The notes beneath the pieces are model-generated. The model was not told the origin of the DNA and did no database searches. It saw nothing but the letters and a program-made list of their open reading frames with translations. The translations under genes and the position numbers were made by a program. From Amycolatopsis vastitatis (GTDB lineage Bacteria > Actinomycetota > Actinomycetes > Mycobacteriales > Pseudonocardiaceae): 64,000 bases of DNA. Shown piece after piece: positions 58,748-64,000 of the stretch. Each line of letters begins with the position of its first letter. The first letter of the stretch is position 1. The DNA is taken from contig NZ_NMUL01000004.1 in NCBI RefSeq assembly GCF_002234595.1, forward strand, positions 93,312 to 157,311, written 5' to 3'.

Positions 58748-59746
58748 TCACGGGCTCTTGCTCCACCGCTCGGCGATGTCGCCGTAGCGGGCCAGCACCG
58801 TCGCCCGCAGGTCCGGGTCGGACCGCGGCACCGGTTCGATGAACACCTCGGTGACGTCGTGGAACGTCTCGGCCAGCTCGCCGGCGAGCCGGACGCAAGC
58901 GCGTTCGAGGTCCGCGGCGCCGAGCGAGTCGTCGAAGTCGACGCGGGTGCAGACCAGGACCTGGTCGGTGCCCATCAGCATGGTCTGCAGGTCCACCACG
59001 GCCTCGATTTCCGGTGCGGCGGAGAGGTGGTCGCGGATGCCGCGGACCAGCTGCGGGTCGGCCTGGCGCCCCACGAGCAGGCCGCGGTTGGTCCGGCCGA
59101 GCAGGTACGCGACGCAGGCGAGCAGCAGGCCGATGGCGATCGACGCGACGCCGTCCCAGACCTCCGAGCCGGTGAGCTGGTGCAGCCCGATGCCGCCGAA
59201 CGCGAGCAGCAGGCCGACCAGCGCGGCCGAGTCCTCGAACAGCACGGTCTTCGGCGTCGGGTCGTCGATCAGCCGGAGGTAGGTCCACAGCGAGCGGTTC
59301 TCGGCCTTCGACTCCCGGACGACCTGGCGCACCGCCTGGACCCACGACGTGCTTTCGAGCAGGAACGCCACGGCCAGGACGATGTAGCTGAGCACCGACG
59401 TGCTCTGCGCTTCGCCGTGGCCCAGCACGGTCGACACGCCTTCGTAGAGCGCGAACATCGCGCCCGAGGCGAAGATCGAGACGGCGGCGAGCAGCGACCA
59501 GAAGTAGCGTTCCTTGCCGTAGCCGAAGGGGTGGACGCGGTCGGCCGGGCGCGCCGAGCGTTTCAACGCCGTCAGCAGCAGGACCTCGGTGATCGTGTCG
59601 GCGACCGAGTGCGCCGCTTCGGACAGCATCGCGCCGGAGCCGCTGATGATCCCCGCGATCAGCTTCATGATGGCGATCGCCAGGTTCACCCCGCCGGCGA
59701 GCAGGACGGTCAGGGTGCTTTCGCCGCCGGAATTTTCCTCGCTCAC
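58748..59746 (-). CDS. Cation diffusion facilitator family metal transporter
   Basis: A 332-residue inner-membrane metal/proton antiporter with six spans. Metal-site residues are visible in SGAMLSEAAHSVADTITEVL (His and Asp of span 2) and in KTVLFEDSAALVGLLLAFGG (Asp pair of span 5). The HPFGYGKERYFWSL loop is typical. The C-terminal cytoplasmic domain is short. The family exports Zn, Co, Fe or Mn; ions cannot be told apart here, and the H-D/D-D set differs from the classical zinc set. The GTG at 59746 lies within an 18-bp perfect palindrome. It follows the DUF742 gene by 17 bases. Confidence 0.83.
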   Translation of the reverse strand: MSEENSGGESTLTVLLAGGVNLAIAIMKLIAGIISGSGAMLSEAAHSVADTITEVLLLTALKRSARPADRVHPFGYGKERYFWSLLAAVSIFASGAMFALYEGVSTVLGHGEAQSTSVLSYIVLAVAFLLESTSWVQAVRQVVRESKAENRSLWTYLRLIDDPTPKTVLFEDSAALVGLLLAFGGIGLHQLTGSEVWDGVASIAIGLLLACVAYLLGRTNRGLLVGRQADPQLVRGIRDHLSAAPEIEAVVDLQTMLMGTDQVLVCTRVDFDDSLGAADLERACVRLAGELAETFHDVTEVFIEPVPRSDPDLRATVLARYGDIAERWSKSP

Positions 59747-59757
59747 CTGAGTGAGCG
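59740..59757. promoter_or_regulatory. Perfect 18-bp palindrome overlapping the CDF transporter start codon
   Basis: CGCTCAC-CTGA-GTGAGCG has seven-base arms without mismatch and covers the GTG at 59746-59744. As DNA it could be an operator; as RNA it would form a hairpin that hides the start codon. It lies between DUF742 and the transporter gene. Confidence 0.5.
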
Positions 59758-59763
59758 TAATGG

Positions 59764-60213
59764 TCAGAGGCGCCGCAGGCCGTGCAGAACGCGCTCCATC
59801 AGCGCCACCGCCGGGCGGCCGTCGGAGTTGACGCGGCTGTCGTGGATGGTGACCAGGCCCTGCTCGGCCATGTCGTCCAGCAGCACCCGGACGACGCCGA
59901 GCGGCACGCTGAGCGTGGCCGCGACCTCGGCGACCGAACGTGGCTGGTGGCAGAGGGTGCGCACCGAGCGGAACTCGCCGGTCAGCCGCGCGCCGTTCCA
60001 GTGCGCGCCCGCCCGCGTCGACACGAGGGCTTCGATCGCGAGGTGCCGCCGCGACTGCGTCCGGCCGCGCGTGAGGACGTACGGGCGGACCAATGTCCGC
60101 TGAGTGGGAACCGGATCTTCGGGGTCCGGCACGGGGAGCCGGTCGTCGAGGTCGTCGGGGAAGGTGCGAAGTGCGTGCCGCCCGGTCGTCGTGCTCCGCC
60201 GGTCCTCGGCCAT
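59764..60213 (-). CDS. DUF742 protein
   Basis: A 149-residue protein of the DUF742 family with the usual landmarks LVRPYVLTRGRTQSRRHLAI, CHQPRSVAEVAATLSVPLGV and VRVLLDDMAEQGLVTIH, the last two forming a winged-helix-like region. In streptomycetes DUF742 is the third member of 'conservons', with a sensor kinase, a roadblock protein and a small GTPase. None of those partners is adjacent here, and the next gene is a metal transporter. The function outside conservons is unknown. Confidence 0.8.
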   Translation of the reverse strand: MAEDRRSTTTGRHALRTFPDDLDDRLPVPDPEDPVPTQRTLVRPYVLTRGRTQSRRHLAIEALVSTRAGAHWNGARLTGEFRSVRTLCHQPRSVAEVAATLSVPLGVVRVLLDDMAEQGLVTIHDSRVNSDGRPAVALMERVLHGLRRL

Positions 60214-60532
60214 CCGTGCCGCCCCCTGTTTCTGTGATCGTCAAAGGTGCCCTCGCTGGCAACGGCGGCGGCGAGGAAAGGCCAGGATACGCCGCTTGTC
60301 CAGGGTTCAGGCTGTCGTTTCTCTTCAACCTGATGGGCCATTTCGGTGATTATCATGAACATTTTTCAAGAAAACGATTACTTTCACGAAGTCCCAGCTA
60401 GCGAGCCTGAAGGACAGGATAAAGTTGTGACAACGGGTAGTGGAATGGCTACGAGAGCACCAATCTTCCCGATCACGAAAACGGCCCCGGCCAGGAAGTC
60501 CTGACCGGGGCCGTGCGTTCTCGAGAAATGTG
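60214..60532. other. 319-bp intergenic region between DUF742 and etfD
   Basis: The region holds an unusually AT-rich patch at about 60345-60425, probably the DUF742 promoter zone, and the etfD terminator at 60481-60514. A small dyad TGAT-T-ATCA is at 60347-60355. A 49-codon open frame (60355-60504) is present but has low third-position GC and ends inside the terminator, so I do not call it a gene. Confidence 0.5.
60481..60514 (-). terminator. Intrinsic terminator of etfD
   Basis: The 15-base arms ACGGCCCCGGCCAGG and CCTGACCGGGGCCGT have a single mismatch and a four-base loop. On the reverse strand the hairpin is followed by TTTTCG. It lies 19 bases after the etfD stop. Confidence 0.85.
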
Positions 60533-62746
60533 TCACTCCTCCGCGAGTGACGGCGCTCCGAGTGCGATCGGCTTCGGTTCCGGCTTGCGCTTGACCGCTT
60601 CCAGCAGCATCTGCGCGACGTCGACGATCTCGACCTTCTCGCTCGCGCTGCCGTCGGCCTGGCGCGCCGTGAGGCCGTCGTTCAACATCACCTTGCAGAA
60701 CGGGCAGCCGGTGGCGATCTTCGACGGTGCGGTGCCGAGCGCCTCGTCGACGCGCTCGACGTTGATCCGCTTGCCGATCTTCTCTTCCATCCACATCCGC
60801 GCGCCGCCGGCGCCGCAGCACATCGACTTGTCGCCGTGCCGTGGCATCTCGCGCAGCCGCGCACCCGTCGCGCCGACCAGCTCGCGCGGCGCCTCGTACA
60901 CCTTGTTGTGGCGGCCGAGGTAGCACGGGTCGTGGTAGGTGACGTCCTCGGCGACCGGCGCCACCGGCACCAGCTGCTTCTCGCGAACCAGGCGGTTCAG
61001 CAGCTGCGTGTGGTGCACGACGTCGAACTGGCCGCCCAGCTCCGGGTACTCGTTGGCGAGGGTGTTGAAGCAGTGCGCGCAGGTCACGACGACCTTGCGG
61101 GCCTTGCGCTCCCGGCCCTCGAACACCGAGTTCAGCACCTCGACGTTCTGCTGGGCGAGCATCTGGAACAGGAACTCGTTGCCGGCGCGGCGGGCCGGGT
61201 CACCGGTGCAGGACTCCTCCGAGCCGAGCACGGTGTACTTGACGTCCGCCATGTGCAGCAGCTCCGCGACGGCGCGCGTCGTCTTCTTCGCGCGGTCCTC
61301 GAACGCGCCGGCGCAGCCGACCCAGAACAGGTACTCGGCGTCACCGAGGTCGCCGTCGAAGACCGGGACCTCGAAGTCGAGGTCCTCGGTCCAGGCCAGC
61401 CGGTCCTTGGCGTTCTGGCCCCACGGGTTGCCCTTGTTCTCCAGGTTCTTGAACATGCCGTTCAGCTCGCTGGGGAACGACGACTCGATCATCACCTGGT
61501 AGCGGCGCATGTCGACGATGTGGTCGACGTGCTCGATGTCGACCGGGCACTGCTCGACGCAGGCGCCGCAGCTCGTGCAGGACCACAGGACGTCAGGGTC
61601 GATGACGCCGCCGTCATCGCCGATCAGCGCCTTCTGGGACTCAGCGATCGCCAGGACGTCGATGCCCGCGTACATGTTGTCGCCGGACAGGCCGACCTCG
61701 TCGCCCGCCATGTCCCGCTTGCCGCCGGCCAGCAGGTACGGCGCCTTCGCGTAGGCGTGGTCACGCAGCTGCGTGATGACCAGCTTCGGCGACAGCGGCT
61801 TGCCGGTGTTCCACGCGGGGCACTGCTCCTGGCAGCGGCCGCACTCGGTGCACGTCGAGAAGTCCAGCCAGCCCTTCCAGCTGAAGTCCTCGATCTTGCC
61901 GACGCCGAAGGTGTCCTCGTCCGGGTCGGCTTCCTCGAGGTCGAGGACCTTGCCGCCGCTCATCATCGGCTTGAGCGCGCCGAGCGCGACGCCGCCGTTG
62001 GCCTCGCGCTTGAAGTAGATGTTGAAGAAGGCGCTGAAGCGGTGCCACGCGATGCCCATGGTCATCGTGCGCGCGACGACGATCAGCCAGACCGTGGCGC
62101 TCATCAGCTTGACGAACGCGAACACCGTGACCAGGTTCGGGCTGGCCGGCAGCAGCTCGCCGACCGGGTTCGAAACGAAGGCGGCCCAGGTCGGCGTCTC
62201 GTGTGCGCCCAGCGCGGCCTTCGCGGCGCGGACGCCGAGGATGCCGATGCCCTCGATGAGCACGACGGCCTCGATGAAGTACGCCCACTTGAAGTTGGAG
62301 CCCTGGAAGCGCGACTGGCGGTCGGCGCGGCGCGGGTGGTTGCGCTGCCGGATCGCCATCAGCACCAGGATGCCGACGATCGTGCCCACCCCGAGCAGCT
62401 CCATGAGCAGCTGGAACGGCGGGAAGTCGTCGAGGATCGGCCAGCCCCAGGTCGGGACGAAGACCTCGCCGTAGGCCTCGAACAGGGCGAGCGAGCCGAG
62501 CAGGAAGCCCCACATCACCAGCCAGTGGGCGGGCCCGACGCTGCGCTTGCGGTTCATCCGCGTGTGCGCGGCGAATTCCTTGATCAGCGTCTTCATGCGC
62601 GCCGCGAACGGCCCGTTGCGCGTCGAGTCGGGCTGCCCGAGACGGATGACGCGCACGAAGCGCGCGATCGTCGCGGCGAACATTCCCCAGGCGACGACGC
62701 CGAGCAGGACGGAGATCCCGCCCAACGTCAGTTGCAGAGCGCCCAT
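60533..62746 (-). CDS. etfD: Membrane iron-sulfur oxidoreductase EtfD (heterodisulfide-reductase-like)
   Basis: A 737-residue membrane protein. The N-terminal 250 residues hold about five membrane spans (LVMWGFLLGSLALFEAYGEV and others) resembling a nitrate-reductase gamma-type domain with haem-ligand histidines. Two [4Fe-4S] motifs follow, CTECGRCQEQCP and CTSCGACVEQCP. The C-terminal half carries two CCG-type cysteine domains (HDPCYLGRHNKVYEA, MCCGAGGARMW). It matches Rv0338c, which in M. tuberculosis has been named EtfD and takes electrons from ETF-linked acyl-CoA dehydrogenases to the respiratory chain. An operator-like palindrome also found at fadE5 and fadA2 lies 69 bp upstream of its ATG. 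Confidence 0.88.
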   Translation of the reverse strand: MGALQLTLGGISVLLGVVAWGMFAATIARFVRVIRLGQPDSTRNGPFAARMKTLIKEFAAHTRMNRKRSVGPAHWLVMWGFLLGSLALFEAYGEVFVPTWGWPILDDFPPFQLLMELLGVGTIVGILVLMAIRQRNHPRRADRQSRFQGSNFKWAYFIEAVVLIEGIGILGVRAAKAALGAHETPTWAAFVSNPVGELLPASPNLVTVFAFVKLMSATVWLIVVARTMTMGIAWHRFSAFFNIYFKREANGGVALGALKPMMSGGKVLDLEEADPDEDTFGVGKIEDFSWKGWLDFSTCTECGRCQEQCPAWNTGKPLSPKLVITQLRDHAYAKAPYLLAGGKRDMAGDEVGLSGDNMYAGIDVLAIAESQKALIGDDGGVIDPDVLWSCTSCGACVEQCPVDIEHVDHIVDMRRYQVMIESSFPSELNGMFKNLENKGNPWGQNAKDRLAWTEDLDFEVPVFDGDLGDAEYLFWVGCAGAFEDRAKKTTRAVAELLHMADVKYTVLGSEESCTGDPARRAGNEFLFQMLAQQNVEVLNSVFEGRERKARKVVVTCAHCFNTLANEYPELGGQFDVVHHTQLLNRLVREKQLVPVAPVAEDVTYHDPCYLGRHNKVYEAPRELVGATGARLREMPRHGDKSMCCGAGGARMWMEEKIGKRINVERVDEALGTAPSKIATGCPFCKVMLNDGLTARQADGSASEKVEIVDVAQMLLEAVKRKPEPKPIALGAPSLAEE

Positions 62747-62814
62747 CGTTCGGGTGCCTTTCGTCCGGATGCTGCAGTGATCAAGCTGTGGTGGTGCCGG
62801 GAGACTAACCTTCC

Positions 62815-62828
62815 TTACTGATGAGTAA
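62815..62828. promoter_or_regulatory. Operator-like palindrome upstream of etfD
   Basis: TTACTGATGAGTAA has perfect five-base arms TTACT/AGTAA and fits the six-site family of this window. It lies 69 bp before the etfD start and 82 bp before the divergent TetR start, so it could serve either gene. Confidence 0.55.
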
Positions 62829-62882
62829 CCCGTTGAGTGGCCTTAAGTCCCACCGATGTGGTGTACGTCGCTCTTTGTTTCG

Positions 62883-62894
62883 GGACGATCGTTC
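62883..62894. promoter_or_regulatory. Candidate autoregulatory operator of the TetR gene at 62910
   Basis: GGACGATCGTTC has one mismatch between its arms, and the core ACGATCGT (62885-62892) is perfect. It lies 16 bp before the ATG, where a TetR protein would block its own promoter. Confidence 0.4.
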
Positions 62895-62909
62895 AGGTAG
62901 TTTCACCCT

Positions 62910-63473
62910 ATGGTGAAGCTGCAAGTGGACGGCCGGAAGGCCCGAGGAGACAAGCGGCGCACCGAGCTCATCGCGGCGACGCTGCGGGTCATCGAACGCG
63001 ACGGCGTCGCGGGCGTGACGCACCGGACCGTCGCGGCCGAGGCCGGCGTCCCGACGACGTCCACGACCTACCACTTCTCGTCGCTGGACGACCTCCTGAT
63101 CGCGACGCTCATCTCCTGCGCCCGCGACATGGCGACCGAGGTCTACTGGATGATCGACCGGGCGCGGTCACGCGGTTCCCGTGGCGCCGAGGAGGTCGCC
63201 GTCCTGCTCGCCGAGGCGCTGGGGCCGCGGCGCGGGCGCACGATGGCGGAGTACGAGCTGTACCTGCTGGCCGCGCGGAAGCCGGAGCTGCGCCCGGCCG
63301 CGCGCCGCTGGCTCGACGTCCTGACGTCGATGGTCCGGCACGACGACGAAGTGGCGTTCCGGGTGTTCCTCGCGGGCATCGACGGGCTGCTGATCCAGGG
63401 CCTGATCGACGACGAGCCGCCGTCGGCGGAGGAACTGCGTCCCGTGGTCGACTACCTGCTGAAACCGCGTTGA
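62910..63473 (+). CDS. TetR-family regulator
   Basis: A 187-residue TetR protein. Helix-turn-helix: IAATLRVIERDGVAGVTHRT, VAAEAGVPTTSTTYHFSSLD. The C-terminal domain (LYLLAARKPELRPAARRW, FLAGIDGLLIQGLIDD) is of the type found in many actinobacterial TetR regulators. It starts at ATG 62910 and is divergent from etfD. Two different dyads lie between them, one of the fadE5/fadA2 type and one private to this promoter. It is thus a second candidate for controlling etfD. Confidence 0.84.
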   Translation: MVKLQVDGRKARGDKRRTELIAATLRVIERDGVAGVTHRTVAAEAGVPTTSTTYHFSSLDDLLIATLISCARDMATEVYWMIDRARSRGSRGAEEVAVLLAEALGPRRGRTMAEYELYLLAARKPELRPAARRWLDVLTSMVRHDDEVAFRVFLAGIDGLLIQGLIDDEPPSAEELRPVVDYLLKPR

Positions 63474-63494
63474 CCGGCTGGCTAGCTTGGGATC

Positions 63495-63929
63495 GTGCGG
63501 ACCTTCGGTGACTACGAGCTGGACGACGATCAGACGCGGGTGGACCTCGACGTGGTGTGGAAGTTCCTCTCCACCGAGGCCTACTGGGGCCGCTGGCGTA
63601 CGCGCGAGCAGGTCGAGGCGGCCATCGACGGCTCGTGGCGGGTCGTGGGTGCTTACCGTGGCGGCTCGATGGTCGGGTTCGCGCGGGCCTTCTCGGACGG
63701 CGTTTCGGCCGCATACCTCGCCGACGTGTTCGTCGTCGACTCCGCGCGCGGCAGCGGTCTCGGCAAGGAGATCGTCCGGGAAATGATCGACAACGGGCCG
63801 GGTGCCGACTTCCGCTGGATGCTCCACACCGTTGACGCGCACGGGCTGTACCGGCAGTTCGGTTTCGCCGAGCACACGAAGGGCCACTACCTCGAGCGCG
63901 AGGGCCCTAACGCGGTGTACGTGGGCTGA
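63495..63929 (+). CDS. GNAT family N-acetyltransferase
   Basis: A 144-residue acetyltransferase. It has the acetyl-CoA-binding core AYLADVFVVDSARGSGLGKE followed by IVREMIDN, and the late motif HGLYRQFGFAEH. The N-terminal segment VWKFLSTEAYWGRWRTREQV is typical of a subgroup near the YjdJ/small-amine acetyltransferases. The -10 box TAGCTT (63483-63488) ends six bases before GTG 63495, so a leaderless start is expected, 21 bases after the TetR gene. The substrate is unknown. Nothing further is seen in 63930-64000. Confidence 0.85.
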   Translation: MRTFGDYELDDDQTRVDLDVVWKFLSTEAYWGRWRTREQVEAAIDGSWRVVGAYRGGSMVGFARAFSDGVSAAYLADVFVVDSARGSGLGKEIVREMIDNGPGADFRWMLHTVDAHGLYRQFGFAEHTKGHYLEREGPNAVYVG

Positions 63930-64000
63930 TCTCCAGGAAAACGTCCCACGTTCGGCGATGTGAGCGCAGTGTCATCGACCCCTGACAAAACGGGCCCGGC

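Noticed and set aside
60347..60375. A possible Fur/Zur-family box in the AT-rich patch upstream of DUF742 and the metal transporter.
   Set aside because: Only TGAT-T-ATCA is a perfect dyad; the longer 7-1-7 match has two or more mismatches, so the case is too weak.
60355..60504. A 49-codon open frame starting MNIFQENDYF in the AT-rich gap between DUF742 and etfD, which resembles a small peptide precursor.
   Set aside because: Third-position GC is far below that of real genes here, no good ribosome site precedes it, no maturation enzyme is nearby, and it ends inside the etfD terminator hairpin.

Overview
The window reads as chromosomal DNA of a high-GC actinobacterium of the order Pseudonocardiales, most likely Amycolatopsis or a close relative. 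The reasons are the very high G+C with strong third-position GC bias, frequent GTG starts, GAGGA-type ribosome sites mixed with leaderless starts, and gene sets shared with mycobacteria (fadA2-fabG4-htdX, fadE5, etfD, bkdABC, a dcd of the bifunctional type). I see no prophage, insertion sequence, CRISPR array or rRNA. There is one tRNA, tRNA-Gly(CCC).

Layout. 1-1.7 kb: edge of an ATP-binding protein, a leaderless TipAS-type MerR regulator and a DoxX protein. 1.75-7.4 kb: a lipid block with thiolase FadA2 divergent from FabG4-HtdX, a TetR regulator, and two tandem SCP2-domain proteins. 7.4-13.3 kb: an SRA-HNH modification-dependent nuclease, FxsA, a TetR regulator facing a frameshifted oxidoreductase, and a TetR-ABC exporter operon. 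13.4-16.9 kb: the bkdABC branched-chain keto-acid dehydrogenase operon. 17.2-19.4 kb: an M20 dipeptidase and a BrnT/RHH-like toxin-antitoxin pair with a perfect 19-bp operator-like palindrome. 19.4-25.8 kb: a peptide-ligase/alpha-E/transglutaminase operon, divergent from a polar amino-acid ABC importer. 25.9-33.5 kb: a beta-helix membrane protein, a SUKH protein, a thioredoxin-NHL protein, a GroES-like protein and a VanW protein with a 15-residue repeat array. 33.5-36.9 kb: an XRE regulator translationally coupled to a leucine-rich-repeat protein, an MFS exporter and a GlsB-type membrane protein. 37-41.5 kb: FadE5, a LuxR-type regulator, a Mug glycosylase, a short membrane protein and VanZ. 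41.7-49.6 kb: mostly single-gene enzymes plus a DGPF/ECF42 sigma-factor pair. 49.7-57.9 kb: tRNA-Gly, an MpaB-family protein, Dcd, an FAD monooxygenase divergent from a MarR regulator, and a 1479-residue secreted protein made largely of DUF11-like repeats. 58-64 kb: a secreted CAP protein, a CDF metal exporter with an orphan DUF742 protein, the membrane Fe-S oxidoreductase EtfD, a TetR regulator and a GNAT acetyltransferase.

The most interesting signal is regulatory. A 14-bp palindrome of the form YTACTC-NN-GRGTAR, with variants, recurs at four promoter regions spread over 60 kb: between fadA2 and fabG4, between the TetR gene and the SCP2 genes (two copies), upstream of fadE5 (two copies), and upstream of etfD. 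In mycobacteria EtfD carries electrons from ETF-linked acyl-CoA dehydrogenases to the respiratory chain. The shared site would therefore join the beta-oxidation enzymes, lipid-carrier proteins and electron outlet into one regulon, with the TetR protein at 5304-5960 as the first candidate regulator. Other points of note are leaderless promoters, tail-to-tail genes with overlapping stop codons and no room for terminators, a single-base frameshift in an oxidoreductase gene, and several palindromes next to TetR, MarR, XRE and RHH genes.
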